From contig NZ_CAKMSJ010000002.1 of the NCBI RefSeq assembly GCF_928381505.1, positions 310,001-374,000 on the forward strand: 64,000 nucleotides of DNA. Direction: 5' to 3'. Every line of letters begins with the position of its first letter. Position 1 is the first letter of the stretch. The translations under genes were made by a program, and so were the position numbers. Source of the DNA: Rothia endophytica. GTDB taxonomy: Bacteria > Actinomycetota > Actinomycetes > Actinomycetales > Micrococcaceae. Below, piece by piece: positions 23,870-37,644 of the stretch. The notes under the pieces are model-generated. The model saw only the letters and a program-made list of their open reading frames with translations. It did not search any database and was not told the DNA's origin.

Positions 23870-25579
23870 ATGAGCAAGCCCTTCCCCTCAGACCTCGAAA
23901 TCGCGCAGGCAGCAACCATGCAACCGATTGCTGAGATTGCAGCATCAACCGGCATCAGCGAAGAGCGCCTAGAACCTTATGGCAAGTATGTCGCCAAGGT
24001 GCTCCTGGACGAAACGACCACCGCCGAGAACGCTCTGAAGAAGGGCTCAAAGTACATTGTGGTTACCGCTGTGACCCCCACTCCTCTGGGTGAAGGAAAG
24101 ACCGCTACTTCGGTTTCCCTTGCTCAAGGTATGGCTCATATTGGCAAGAAGGCAACGCTGACCCTGCGTGAACCTGCTCTAGGCCCGGTCTTCGGTGTCA
24201 AGGGTGGAGCATCGGGCGGCGGCTACTCGCAGATTGTCCCCATGGAGAAGCTGAACCTGCACCTGACCGGTGACTTCCACGCCATCACCAGCGCGCACAA
24301 CCTACTTTCAGCCATGATTGATAACCATCTGCACCACGGCAATAAGCTCAACATTGACGTCCGGAATATCTCCTGGCGCCGCGTGATGGACATGAATGAC
24401 CGCTCCCTGCGCAACATCATCGTGGGTCTGGGCGAACGCATTGACGGAGTGCCCCGCGAGACCGGCTTCGATATCACCCCTGCCTCCGAAGTCATGGTGA
24501 TTGTCTCTCTTGCATCAAGCTTCAGCGACCTGCGCGAGCGCCTAGCCCGCATCGTCATCGGCTACACCATGGACGGCGAACCCGTCACTGCCAAGGACCT
24601 CAAGGCGGATGGCGCCATGGCAGCCCTGCTGCAGGACGCTTTCAACCCCAACCTGCTACAGACCCTGGAGCACACCCCCGCGCTGATTCACGCCGGCCCC
24701 TTCGGCAACATCGCAACCGGCAACTCGTCCGTGGTCGCTGACTATGTTGGTTTGGAACACTCCGATTACGTGATTACCGAAGCCGGCTTCGGTGCCGATA
24801 TGGGTGCTGAACGCTTCTTCAACGTCAAATGCCGCACCTCAGGTCTCAAGCCCAACGCGGCCATCCTGGTGGTTACCGTGCGTTCGCTGAAGTCGCACTC
24901 AGGTCTCTACAAGATCGTTCCGGGCAAGCCCCTGCCCGAAGGAATGCTGCAGGAGTCACCCGCTGACGTTGAGGCAGGCGCCGCAAACCTGGTTAAGCAC
25001 ATCGAAATTGTGCGAAGCTTTGGTGTTCAGCCGGTGGTTGCTATCAACGCCTTCCCCAGCGACTTTGACTCCGAGCACGATGCAATCCGCAAGATTGCTG
25101 AAGAAGCTGGCGCTCGTGTGGCGATTCACCGCGGTGTGGCCGAGGGTGGTGCTGGCGTAACTGAGCTGGCTGAAGCTGTTGTTGCTGCCTGCGACGATGT
25201 CAGCGAGCTGGTCTACACCTATGAGGACTCTGACTCACTGGCAACCAAGATTGAGAAGGTTGCTACCGGTGTTTACGGTGCTGATGGTATTGAGGTTGCC
25301 CCCGCTGCCGCTCAGCAGCTGGCTAAGTTCGAGGAGCTGGGCTTCGGCCACCTGCCGGTGGTTATCGCTAAGACCCACCTGTCCATTTCATCAGATGCCT
25401 CCCTGAAGGGTGCACCGACCGGCTGGACGTTGCCGGTCCGCGAAGTGCGCCTGGCAGCTGGCGCTGGTTATGTGTACGCTATCTGCGGCACCATGCGCAC
25501 CATGCCCGGTTTAGGCGCTTCACCGTCTGCTGAGCGCATCGGCTTTGACGAAGACGGCCAGCTGGTAGGGCTCTTCTAA
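23870..25579 (+). CDS. fhs: Formate--tetrahydrofolate ligase
   Basis: A 569-residue enzyme that joins formate to THF using ATP to give 10-formyl-THF for purine and one-carbon metabolism. It has the P-loop-like TPTPLGEGKTATSVSLAQG, the conserved REPALGPVFGVKGGA segment and the C-terminal ICGTMRTMPGL. The length agrees with the family. The start ATG 23870 has AAGGAAG upstream; an in-frame ATG at 23816 has no ribosome binding site and would lie over the probable -10 (TAAGAT, 23795-23800) leader. It is a single gene, convergent with the MBL gene and closed by a shared terminator. No riboswitch was recognised upstream. Confidence 0.97.
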   Translation: MSKPFPSDLEIAQAATMQPIAEIAASTGISEERLEPYGKYVAKVLLDETTTAENALKKGSKYIVVTAVTPTPLGEGKTATSVSLAQGMAHIGKKATLTLREPALGPVFGVKGGASGGGYSQIVPMEKLNLHLTGDFHAITSAHNLLSAMIDNHLHHGNKLNIDVRNISWRRVMDMNDRSLRNIIVGLGERIDGVPRETGFDITPASEVMVIVSLASSFSDLRERLARIVIGYTMDGEPVTAKDLKADGAMAALLQDAFNPNLLQTLEHTPALIHAGPFGNIATGNSSVVADYVGLEHSDYVITEAGFGADMGAERFFNVKCRTSGLKPNAAILVVTVRSLKSHSGLYKIVPGKPLPEGMLQESPADVEAGAANLVKHIEIVRSFGVQPVVAINAFPSDFDSEHDAIRKIAEEAGARVAIHRGVAEGGAGVTELAEAVVAACDDVSELVYTYEDSDSLATKIEKVATGVYGADGIEVAPAAAQQLAKFEELGFGHLPVVIAKTHLSISSDASLKGAPTGWTLPVREVRLAAGAGYVYAICGTMRTMPGLGASPSAERIGFDEDGQLVGLF

Positions 25580-25606
25580 GCCGCTGCTTAAACAGAGCTA
25601 AAGCGA

Positions 25607-25639
25607 AAAGGACGCCGGGGCTTACTCCCGGCGTCCTTT
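25607..25639. terminator. Bidirectional terminator with GGACGCCGGG motif
   Basis: A 13-pair perfect stem, AAAGGACGCCGGG / CCCGGCGTCCTTT, with a short loop, between the convergent fhs and MBL genes. The same GGACGCCGGGG core recurs in the terminator at 63234-63283. Confidence 0.9.
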
Positions 25640-25650
25640 CTGCCTGTGTG

Positions 25651-26349
25651 CTACCAGCCTCTAGCTTCCCACTCATCAAGGTTGCCGCGGTCAGCACCCA
25701 GGGTGGTGTGCTTGCCGTGGCCGGGGAGCACTACGGTGTTATCGTCGAATACGCTAAAGATTCTTTCGCGCACATCATTCAGCAGCTGCTTGAAATCAGC
25801 AGGGGTGTCGGTTTTACCGACCCCGCCAGGGAAAAGAGAGTCGCCGGTGAAAAGGAGCACCGGAGCGCCGTCGTCCCCAGGTTCCTGGTAGACCAGGGCG
25901 ATAGAGCCGGGAGTATGGCCACGTAGGCTGATGACCTCAAGGGTGATGTCGCCAAAGGTGAGGGTTTCACCGCCCTGTAAGAGGTTTTTGACCTCTACGC
26001 CTTCTTGCTCATGGATGGCAGAAGCGTCGGCTGCGCCGCAGTAGGTAGCGGGGGAGTAGGTGGCTACAGCGGCAGGTAGAGCACGTATGTGGTCCCAGTG
26101 TGAATGGGTGGTGATGAGCGCTTCAACGTTGGGCTCGCCCTGTTCACGGAGCCGGCCTGCACCGTCCTCACCGGCTGCAGCCAGCACGAAGTCGTTGATG
26201 CGCTCAAACTCGTCAGCAGCATCGATTAGCACCTGTCTGCCATCGCTCTTCGCGGTAATGAGATAGACATTGTTCTCCATCTTCGAGACCGAGAGGGAAC
26301 GAACGGAAACGGTGGCAGAGTCAAAAATTAGTTTTCCAGCTTCAGTCAT
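25651..26349 (-). CDS. MBL-fold metallo-hydrolase
   Basis: A 232-residue metallo-beta-lactamase-fold hydrolase of the glyoxalase II-like type. It has THSHWDH (the HxHxDH metal motif), a later metal-binding histidine in SLRGHTPGS, aspartate in LLFTGDSLFPGGVG and the final histidine in VVLPGHGKHT. Cytoplasmic, no signal peptide. The natural substrate is not predictable; thioester hydrolysis such as S-lactoylglutathione-like compounds is typical of the group. An MBL gene next to uvrA is a familiar neighbourhood in actinobacteria. Confidence 0.9.
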   Translation of the reverse strand: MTEAGKLIFDSATVSVRSLSVSKMENNVYLITAKSDGRQVLIDAADEFERINDFVLAAAGEDGAGRLREQGEPNVEALITTHSHWDHIRALPAAVATYSPATYCGAADASAIHEQEGVEVKNLLQGGETLTFGDITLEVISLRGHTPGSIALVYQEPGDDGAPVLLFTGDSLFPGGVGKTDTPADFKQLLNDVRERIFSVFDDNTVVLPGHGKHTTLGADRGNLDEWEARGW

Positions 26350-26450
26350 ACTCCCATGGTAGATTCCAAGAGCTACAAAGAATAGAGCGTAAGCCTAGCG
26401 ATCTCTCGCAGAGATTAAAAGAGATAGTCAGAGCGATGCGCGGGCCGTCC

Positions 26451-26456
26451 TAAAAT
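26451..26456 (+). promoter_or_regulatory. -10 element for a leaderless transcript
   Basis: TAAAAT lies six bases before the ATG at 26463, so transcription should begin at or near the start codon. No ribosome binding site is present. A short hairpin ATCTCT-CGC-AGAGAT lies upstream at 26401-26415. Confidence 0.5.
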
Positions 26457-26462
26457 AGAGTT

Positions 26463-27302
26463 ATGTCGTCACCCACACCTGTTTCACGTAGAGCACTGCT
26501 GGTAGCCAGCGGTATGACGCTGGTGGGGTGTTCCAGTCAAGCTCCCACTTCGTCAAGTTCTCAGGCAGCGTCTCCCACTCAGAGTCCGGTCTCACCAGAA
26601 TCATTAACACCGACCCCGACCTCTACAGCCAGCGCGACCCCTACGCCTATTTCACGTAATCCGGTCAACACCCCCTCACCCTGGGCAGGGGTGCCCACCG
26701 CCCTGCCCGGTAGCGGCAGTTTTCTCGCCTGGACGGTGGACGATGGTGCCGATGCCCAGGTCATCCGCCAGTACGGGTTATTTGCCCAGCGCACCGGCAT
26801 ACGGCTCACCTTTTTTGTTAACGGAAAGTTCGCTGCTCATTTTGAGCAAAATCTGGATGTTCTGGGGCCACTGGTAGAAAGCGGTCAGCTTCAGATTGCC
26901 AATCACACTTACTCGCACACAGCTCTTACCTCTCTGAGCGTTCAGGGGGTCCATGATGAGTTGATGAGCAATGATCAGTGGATCAGGGCTGCCTTCGGTG
27001 TGCAACCGGCGCCCTATTTCCGCGCCCCCTACGGCTACTATGACCAACGAGTTCTGGACGCCGCGGCAGGAGTTGGTTACAGCAGGGCTGTGCAGTGGTA
27101 TGGATCTTTTGCCGACTCATCCAACATACCGGCCGGTCAGATTCTTGACCTTGCGCAGCAGTACGTGAACGCCCAAGGAATCGTGATAGGGCACCTCAAC
27201 TACCCGGGTATTATCGAAGTTTTTGATGACGTTGCCGCTCTGATTGAGCAGCGGGGCTTGGAGACCGTTACCCTGGCTGATTATTTTATGCCACCAGCCT
27301 AA
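26463..27302 (+). CDS. Polysaccharide deacetylase lipoprotein (CE4)
   Basis: 279 residues. The N-terminal signal ends in the lipobox LVGC, so the protein should be membrane-anchored outside the cell. A Ser/Thr/Pro-rich linker (about residues 25-80) would span the wall. The NodB-type domain follows: TVDDG (catalytic Asp), NHTYSH (zinc histidines), FRAPYGYYD and a late IVIGHLNYPG. CE4 enzymes remove acetyl groups from peptidoglycan or other glycans, here probably wall GlcNAc, which can protect against lysozyme. Probably leaderless. It precedes uvrA on the same strand but its function is unrelated. Confidence 0.9.
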   Translation: MSSPTPVSRRALLVASGMTLVGCSSQAPTSSSSQAASPTQSPVSPESLTPTPTSTASATPTPISRNPVNTPSPWAGVPTALPGSGSFLAWTVDDGADAQVIRQYGLFAQRTGIRLTFFVNGKFAAHFEQNLDVLGPLVESGQLQIANHTYSHTALTSLSVQGVHDELMSNDQWIRAAFGVQPAPYFRAPYGYYDQRVLDAAAGVGYSRAVQWYGSFADSSNIPAGQILDLAQQYVNAQGIVIGHLNYPGIIEVFDDVAALIEQRGLETVTLADYFMPPA

Positions 27303-27349
27303 GACTAACCGGCGCCCAACCTGCAGACACAGAGCTCACCTGGGGTATA

Positions 27350-27361
27350 GAATATATATTC
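27350..27361 (+). promoter_or_regulatory. Palindrome over the uvrA -10; possible LexA box
   Basis: GAATATATATTC is a perfect 12-base palindrome that overlaps a TAGAAT -10 (27348-27353). It has the GAAY-N4-RTTC spacing of Gram-positive LexA boxes (GAAC-N4-GTTC), but with T and A at the most conserved inner positions. uvrA is commonly SOS-controlled, so a weak LexA site is plausible. Confidence 0.4.
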
Positions 27362-27386
27362 GAAACCCGCAGACGATAGGTGAACT

Positions 27387-30266
<2,880 letters not shown>

Positions 30267-30283
30267 TACTCAGTGCTACCTAG

Positions 30284-30316
30284 CCCCTTTTCGCCATGAA
30301 TTTCGCGAAAACGGGG
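30284..30316 (+). terminator. Hairpin after uvrA
   Basis: CCCCTTTTCGC pairs with GCGAAAACGGGG with a small internal mismatch. There is no T-run after it, so it is either a weak terminator or a processing stem. A TATGCT -10-like hexamer follows for plsC. Confidence 0.4.
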
Positions 30317-30396
30317 GTATGCTAAACAGGTAGACCGGGTAGTCACCCGGGTAGTTATCATCGGCAGTAGGTCATGCACGTCAAGGAGTTCCCCCC

Positions 30397-31083
30397 ATGT
30401 CCCTGAAATACAAGGCAACCCAAAAAAGTATTGAGGGTTTGTTGAGAACTGTGTTTCGTGCTCGCGTGACCGGGCTTGAAAACTTTCCCAAAGAGGGCCC
30501 GGTCATTGTGGCTTCAAATCACTTGGCCTTCTTGGATTCGGTGATTATTTCAGCGCTCATGCCCAGGCGTGTGGCTTTTCTCGCTAAAGCTGAGTACGTC
30601 AATTCCCCCGGCGTCCGCGGCAAACTGATGAAGACCCTCTTTCAGGTCATCGATATTATCCCGGTCAACCGGAGTGACAAGAAAGAGTCCATGAAAGCGC
30701 TCGATAAGGCGCTTGAAAGGCTCAATGACGGTAAGGTTTTCGGCATCTACCCTGAGGGCACCCGTTCCCGTGACGGCTACCTCTACAAGGGGAAGATTGG
30801 TGTAGCCTGGTTGGCGCACATGACCGGAGCAACGGTGGTTCCTATCGGTTTGATTGGTACCGACAAGATTCAGAAACCGGGTTCCAACATGGTGTACCCC
30901 CACCGCTTTACCGTGCGGGTAGGGGAGCCCATGACCTTTGAAAAGCTGGGCTCAGCGATGAGCGGTAAGCAGCGTCGTGAGACCACCGATACCATCATGG
31001 ACGCAATCGCTCAGCTCTCTGGCCAGCCTCGCAAGAATGAATACAATGTATCCCCGTCAGCTGAACGCGACAGCGGGGCCTAG
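30397..31083 (+). CDS. plsC: 1-acyl-sn-glycerol-3-phosphate acyltransferase (PlsC family)
   Basis: A 228-residue membrane-associated acyltransferase that adds the second acyl chain to lysophosphatidic acid in phospholipid synthesis. It carries the H-x4-D motif in SNHLAFLDS and the glycerophosphate-binding YPEGTRSRDG. AAGGAG sits before ATG 30397. It lies between uvrA and uvrC, 18 bases ahead of the latter, and is probably cotranscribed. Exact acyl or lipid acceptor specificity cannot be told, as related enzymes also act on other lipids. Confidence 0.92.
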   Translation: MSLKYKATQKSIEGLLRTVFRARVTGLENFPKEGPVIVASNHLAFLDSVIISALMPRRVAFLAKAEYVNSPGVRGKLMKTLFQVIDIIPVNRSDKKESMKALDKALERLNDGKVFGIYPEGTRSRDGYLYKGKIGVAWLAHMTGATVVPIGLIGTDKIQKPGSNMVYPHRFTVRVGEPMTFEKLGSAMSGKQRRETTDTIMDAIAQLSGQPRKNEYNVSPSAERDSGA

Positions 31084-31101
31084 AACTCAAGGACGATAAT
31101 A

Positions 31102-33135
31102 GTGGCGAACCCTGCAGATTACCGGCCCGCACCGGGGCACATCCCTACCTCACCGGGGGTCTACAGGTTTCGTGACGAGTACGGGCGCATTATCTATGTG
31201 GGTAAGGCCAAAAATCTACGTAATCGTCTCAACTCCTATTTTGCTAACCCCTTGGGGCTGACTCCTAAGACCTATGCCATGGTGCACACCGCAGCATCGG
31301 TTGAGTGGACGGTGGTGGGCAGCGAGCTTGAATCACTGCAGCTTGAGTACACCTGGATTAAAGAGTTCAAGCCGCGTTTTAACATTGCTTTCCGCGATGA
31401 TAAGTCCTACCCCTACCTGGCGGTCACACTCAAAGATAGGTTTCCCCGCGCTCAGGTGATGCGCGGTGAAAAAAAGAAGGGGGTTAGGTATTTCGGGCCC
31501 TACTCCCAGGCATGGGCGATTCGTGAGACACTTGATGCCCTGTTGCGTGTTTTCCCGGTACGCACATGCGCTACAGGGGTCTTTAACCGGGCCCAGGCGT
31601 CCGGTCGGCCCTGTCTACTGGGCTATATCGATAAATGTTCTGCCCCCTGTACCGGCAAAATTTCCATGCAGGATCACCAAGAGATTGCTGAGGAGCTCTG
31701 CCGTTTCATGGCGGGGGGCGCAGAAAAATATATTGCTCAGCTGACCGGTGAGATGAAAGACGCTGCCGCTGACTTCGACTTTGAAAAAGCGGCTCGACTT
31801 CGCGATGATATTGAAGCTCTGACTAAGGCCTTTGAACGCAACGCAGTGGTGCTCTCAGATTCGGTGGATGCTGACCTCTTTAACTTTATTGAAGACGATC
31901 TAGAGGCCGCGGTCCAGGTGTTCTTTGTGCGCGGTGGGCGAATCCGTGGTCAGCGGGGGTGGATTGTTGAAAAGGTTGAAGATTCAACCCCTGAGGCACT
32001 GACCGAACAGCTACTTGCTCAGGTTTACGGCGAAGTTGCCGCCTCGCTGGCTGCCGGAACCACGGCGTCCGAGCAGAGTTTCAATGAGCATGAAATCCCT
32101 AAAACTATTAATGTCCCTGTGCTTCCCGATAACCAGCACCACCTGGAACAGTGGTTGACCGGTATACGCGGTGCCAAGGTGACCATCAGCGTGCCGCAAC
32201 GCGGTGAACGGGTTGAGCTCATGAACACCGTGCAAGAAAACGCCAAGCAGGCGCTTGCACTCCACAAAACGCGTAGGGCCGGGGACATCACCACGCGCTC
32301 AGCATCCCTCGTCGAGTTGCAAGAGGCCCTTGAGCTGCCTGATCCTCTCATGAGAATTGAATGCTACGACATCTCCCACACTCAGGGGACCAATGTGGTG
32401 GCCTCCATGGTGGTCTTTGAGGATGGCCTGCCCAAGAAGGGGGATTACCGCAAGTTTACAATCACTGGGGATGCAGCACGTGATGATACAGCCAGCATGT
32501 ATGATGTGATCTACCGCCGTTTTAGGCGCTATCTCACGGATGAAAAGAAGCTGCCCGGTGAGCAGAAGTCTGGTGAGATTGACACTGACCTTCTCACCGC
32601 CAAAGAACCCGCCAAATTTGCCTACCCACCGAATCTGGTGGTGGTGGACGGCGGGCAGCCTCAGGTCAATGCCGCGGCGGCTGCACTGGCAGACCTGGGT
32701 ATTTCCGATATCTATGTGGTGGGTATTGCCAAGCGTCTTGAAGAACTGTGGTTGCCACAGGATGATTTCCCCGTTATTTTGCCCCGAACCTCAGATGCTC
32801 TCTATCTGATTCAGAGAGTGCGCGATGAGGCCCACCGTTTTGCAATCACCTTCCACCGCACCAAACGCGGTAAAGCAATGGTCGCTTCAGCCTTAGACGG
32901 CGTGGATGGCCTGGGGCCAGCTAAACGGGAGGCACTTATTAAGCATTTTGGTTCACTGAAACAGCTATCACAGGCTTCTGAAGAGGCACTTCAGGAGGTC
33001 AATGGGGTCGGACCAGCTATGGCGGCTAAAATTCGTGCTCATTTTGAAGAGCAGGGAGCAGCGCAGCAGCCGGGAAAAGCTGAGGTACCGCAGGGCGGGA
33101 TCAACGTGACCACCGGTGAGGTGCTAACAGACTAG
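31102..33135 (+). CDS. uvrC: UvrABC excinuclease subunit C
   Basis: A 677-residue nuclease that makes both incisions around UvrB-bound damage. It has an N-terminal GIY-YIG nuclease (SPGVYRFRDEYGRIIYVGKA), a central UVR motif (residues about 210-245, FDFEKAARLRDDIEAL), the RNase H-like 3' nuclease core (ECYDISHTQGTN, then VVVDGGQPQ) and C-terminal helix-hairpin-helix motifs (LGPAKREALIKHFGS). The start is GTG 31102 with AAGGAC seven bases upstream. Cotranscribed with plsC and possibly rapZ. Confidence 0.98.
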   Translation: MANPADYRPAPGHIPTSPGVYRFRDEYGRIIYVGKAKNLRNRLNSYFANPLGLTPKTYAMVHTAASVEWTVVGSELESLQLEYTWIKEFKPRFNIAFRDDKSYPYLAVTLKDRFPRAQVMRGEKKKGVRYFGPYSQAWAIRETLDALLRVFPVRTCATGVFNRAQASGRPCLLGYIDKCSAPCTGKISMQDHQEIAEELCRFMAGGAEKYIAQLTGEMKDAAADFDFEKAARLRDDIEALTKAFERNAVVLSDSVDADLFNFIEDDLEAAVQVFFVRGGRIRGQRGWIVEKVEDSTPEALTEQLLAQVYGEVAASLAAGTTASEQSFNEHEIPKTINVPVLPDNQHHLEQWLTGIRGAKVTISVPQRGERVELMNTVQENAKQALALHKTRRAGDITTRSASLVELQEALELPDPLMRIECYDISHTQGTNVVASMVVFEDGLPKKGDYRKFTITGDAARDDTASMYDVIYRRFRRYLTDEKKLPGEQKSGEIDTDLLTAKEPAKFAYPPNLVVVDGGQPQVNAAAAALADLGISDIYVVGIAKRLEELWLPQDDFPVILPRTSDALYLIQRVRDEAHRFAITFHRTKRGKAMVASALDGVDGLGPAKREALIKHFGSLKQLSQASEEALQEVNGVGPAMAAKIRAHFEEQGAAQQPGKAEVPQGGINVTTGEVLTD

Positions 33136-33239
33136 GCAGCCCGATGCTGGCAGGCAGGTCACTGAGTGCTGCTCTCGGTTCTTGACCGGTGCGGTAGGCT
33201 TAAAACCGAGTGAGTCGTTCACAAATGAAAAGGCAGAGC

Positions 33240-34130
33240 ATGTCCCTCCTGAACGCTGATGAGGCTTCGAAACCGCAAATTTTGGTGATTACCGGCATTT
33301 CGGGTGCTGGGCGTAGCACCGCCGCCAATACCCTCGAAGATGAGGGCTGGTACGTCGTCGATAATATCCCACCCCAAATGCTTGAATCCTTGGCTGAGCT
33401 TGTCAAAAAGTCACCAGAGACCATGCCCAAGTTAGCTGTGGGTATCGATGTGCGAGCTCGCCGGCTCTTGAGCGATCTTCCGGCTGCGATTAACAAACTG
33501 CGTGCATCCGATGTCAATTTTTCCATGCTTTTCTTGGATGCATCAGATAAAGACATTATTGCCCGGTACGAGGCTCAGCGCCGCCCTCATCCCCTGCAGC
33601 AGGGTGGTCTGGTCGCTGATGCTATTGCTCGGGAACGTGAAATCTTCTCGGAACTGCGGGATACAGCTGACTATGTCATCGATACATCCGGTAATAACGT
33701 TCATCAGCTGGCCAAGAAAATCCGCGAGACCTACGCTCCCGATAACGAGCGGCTCATGCGTATCACGGTCATGAGCTTTGGCTTCAAATATGGCACACCC
33801 ACCGATGCTCACTATATGGCCGATATGCGCTTCATCCCTAACCCTCACTGGGTGCCAGATTTGCGCCCGTATACCGGTAAGGACGCCCCGGTGCGAGACT
33901 ATGTCTTTGGGCAGGCTGGCACTGAGGAATTCATCGAAAACTATATCCGCGCCTTACGCCCCGTCATCGAGGGCTACCGTAGAGAGGGCAAACTCTACGC
34001 AACCTTCGCTATAGGTTGTACCGGTGGTAAGCACCGTTCAGTGGCGGTTTCAGAAGAGATAGCCAGCCGCTTAGAGCAGCTTGATGATGTCATTATTAAT
34101 ATTCACCACCGTGATATGGGGAGAGAATAA
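33240..34130 (+). CDS. rapZ: RapZ/YvcJ-type nucleotide-binding protein
   Basis: 296 residues from ATG 33240. A P-loop (GISGAGRST) and a VVDNIPPQML segment mark the N-terminal kinase-like domain; TGGKHRSVAV marks the C-terminal ligand-binding domain. In enterobacteria RapZ senses glucosamine-6-phosphate and guides RNase E to the GlmZ RNA. In Gram-positives the homologue (YvcJ) is less well understood and linked to competence and envelope sugars. In-frame starts at 33210 and 33225 lack a good ribosome binding site, whereas AAAAGG precedes 33240. The gene overlaps yvcK by one base (TAATG). Confidence 0.95.
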   Translation: MSLLNADEASKPQILVITGISGAGRSTAANTLEDEGWYVVDNIPPQMLESLAELVKKSPETMPKLAVGIDVRARRLLSDLPAAINKLRASDVNFSMLFLDASDKDIIARYEAQRRPHPLQQGGLVADAIAREREIFSELRDTADYVIDTSGNNVHQLAKKIRETYAPDNERLMRITVMSFGFKYGTPTDAHYMADMRFIPNPHWVPDLRPYTGKDAPVRDYVFGQAGTEEFIENYIRALRPVIEGYRREGKLYATFAIGCTGGKHRSVAVSEEIASRLEQLDDVIINIHHRDMGRE

Positions 34131-35149
34131 TGGCTGAATCTACCACGGCTCGACTGCCTGAAACCGGGCTTATCCCTGTCATTGGTAGTGGCCAAAGGCG
34201 GTCGGTTAAAGTGACTGCGCTGGGGGGTGGGCACGGCCTATCGGGCTCCCTCTCTGCGCTCAAACTGGTGACGGGATCGCTCACCGCAGTGGTGACGGTG
34301 GCCGATGACGGCGGTTCATCAGGCCTGCTCCGTCAGGAGATGGATGTGGTACCGCCAGGTGATTTGCGCATGGCGCTCTCAGCGCTCTGTGATGATACTG
34401 ACTGGGGCCGCACCTGGCGTGATGTGATGCAACACAGGTTCAGCTCTTTTAAGGAGGGATTCCCTTCCAGCCTTGAAAATCATGCCCTGGGTAACCTCCT
34501 AATTGTTACTCTCTGGCAGTTACTTGATGACTGCGTGGCGGGTTTAGACTGGGCCGGTGCCCTTCTCAATGCTCGCGGCAGGGTGCTGCCCATGGCTGAA
34601 ATACCCATGGTGATTGAGGGAGAAGTTCTTTCTGTAGACGGTAACGGCCAGCCGATTCGTGAAACCGTACGGGGACAGGCAAAACTAGCTAAGGCTGGAA
34701 CTATTAAGAACGTTCGTCTGTTACCTGAAAATACCGAACCCTGCGCTGAGGCGGTAAGAGCGGTCGAAGAGGCCGACTGGGTGGTTCTGGGCCCCGGCTC
34801 TTTCTACACCTCCTTGTTGCCCCACCTTCTTCTGCCGGGTTTACGTGACGCTATTATGCAGACCAATGCCCGAATTTGTCTGGTGATGAACCTGGATCTC
34901 AACGGTAACGAGACCCGGGGGATGACGGCTGCTGAGCACTTGCTCGTTTTGCGTGAATACGCTCCAGAAATTAGGGTTAACACTGTGATTTCTGACCCAT
35001 CGACTGTTCAAGACAAAAAAGTCTTTGAGGACGCTGCAAGCGCGGTGGGTGCTAAGGTCTTGTGGGCTTCAGTGAGTGAAAGCGATCAGCCGGGTGTGCA
35101 TGATCCGCTGAAACTCGCAGCAGCCTACAAACAAGTTTTTAAACACTGA
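34130..35149 (+). CDS. yvcK: YvcK/CofD-like gluconeogenesis factor
   Basis: A 339-residue Rossmann-like protein of the CofD/YvcK family. It binds UDP-sugars and couples sugar supply to cell-wall synthesis; in mycobacteria the homologue CuvA is at the growing pole. Conserved features are the TALGGGHGLSGSL loop, VTVADDGGSSG, VVPPGDLRMAL and the late WVVLGPGSFYTS. It starts directly on the stop codon of rapZ and precedes whiA, the standard rapZ-yvcK-whiA trio. Confidence 0.95.
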   Translation: MAESTTARLPETGLIPVIGSGQRRSVKVTALGGGHGLSGSLSALKLVTGSLTAVVTVADDGGSSGLLRQEMDVVPPGDLRMALSALCDDTDWGRTWRDVMQHRFSSFKEGFPSSLENHALGNLLIVTLWQLLDDCVAGLDWAGALLNARGRVLPMAEIPMVIEGEVLSVDGNGQPIRETVRGQAKLAKAGTIKNVRLLPENTEPCAEAVRAVEEADWVVLGPGSFYTSLLPHLLLPGLRDAIMQTNARICLVMNLDLNGNETRGMTAAEHLLVLREYAPEIRVNTVISDPSTVQDKKVFEDAASAVGAKVLWASVSESDQPGVHDPLKLAAAYKQVFKH

Positions 35150-35208
35150 TCGCAGATCACACGTTGCGCCCCTGAACTGGGGGCCATTGATATTTGGAGG
35201 AGAACCGT

Positions 35209-36177
35209 ATGGCCCTGACGGCTTCGGTGAAAGAAGAACTCGCACAGTGTGAGGCTAGCCGTTCATCGGTGCGTAAAGCAGAGGTAGCCACGATCTTGCG
35301 ATTTACCAACGGTTTACACCTGGTCGCGGGAAAAATCGTGGTGGAGTCCGAGGTTGACTTAGAGGCCACGGCTGAGAGGCTGCGTTACAACATCTCCGAG
35401 ATGTATGGGCATGAGGCTTCTATCACTGCAGTGTCTGGCGGCGGTCTGCGCCGCGGTGGGCGTTTTGTAGTGCGCGTAGACCAGGGCGGCGAGGCCCTGG
35501 CACGCCAAACAGGCCTCTTGGACGGGCGGGGTCGTCCGGTCAGAGGCTTGCCGCCGGCTGTCGTCAACGGCTCTTTGGCTGACGCTGAAGCGGTCATGCG
35601 CGGCGCTTTCTTGGCTCATGGCTCCCTCACCGAACCCGGACGTTCTTCGGCCCTGGAGTTTACTTGCCCGGGTGCTGAAGCTGCTCTTGCACTGGTCGGC
35701 GCCGCTCGTCGCCTTGACGTGATTGCTAAGGCTAGGGAAGTCCGCGGAGTGGACCGTGTAGTCGTCCGTGACGGCGAAACCATTAGCCTTCTACTTGAAC
35801 GCATGGGTGCTGTTGATGCGCTCGATAACTGGCGCGAACGTCGAGCCCGGAAAGAAGTGCGAGCCACTGCTAATCGCCTAGCTAACTTTGATGACGCAAA
35901 CCTGCGCCGCAGTGCCCAGGCCGCTGTTGCCGCCGGCGCTCGTGTTGAACGTGCTCTCGAAATTCTGGGGGATAAGGTACCTGAACACCTGCGCTACGCT
36001 GGCGAACTGCGGGTAGCCCACAAGCAGGCTTCGCTCGATGAACTCGGTAGGCTTGCTGACCCGCCGATGACTAAGGATGCTATTGCTGGTCGGATTCGCA
36101 GGCTTATCGCGATGGCAGATAAACGAGCCCAGGAGCAGGGTCTTCCCGGCACAGAGTCCACCATTCACGGTTATTAA
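35209..36177 (+). CDS. whiA: Sporulation/cell-division regulator WhiA
   Basis: A 322-residue DNA-binding regulator with a degenerate LAGLIDADG homing-endonuclease fold (about residues 90-210) and a C-terminal helix-turn-helix ([18 protein letters not shown], then [13 protein letters not shown]). In Streptomyces it activates sporulation septation genes; in non-sporulating actinobacteria it affects division. The start ATG 35209 has a strong GGAGGAG, in contrast to a frame beginning at 35194. Last gene of the uvrC-rapZ-yvcK-whiA run. Confidence 0.96.
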   Translation: MALTASVKEELAQCEASRSSVRKAEVATILRFTNGLHLVAGKIVVESEVDLEATAERLRYNISEMYGHEASITAVSGGGLRRGGRFVVRVDQGGEALARQTGLLDGRGRPVRGLPPAVVNGSLADAEAVMRGAFLAHGSLTEPGRSSALEFTCPGAEAALALVGAARRLDVIAKAREVRGVDRVVVRDGETISLLLERMGAVDALDNWRERRARKEVRATANRLANFDDANLRRSAQAAVAAGARVERALEILGDKVPEHLRYAGELRVAHKQASLDELGRLADPPMTKDAIAGRIRRLIAMADKRAQEQGLPGTESTIHGY

Positions 36178-37604
<1,427 letters not shown>

Positions 37605-37644
37605 GCTGTAAAAACTAAATTGTCTTGAACATAAGACACTAGCT

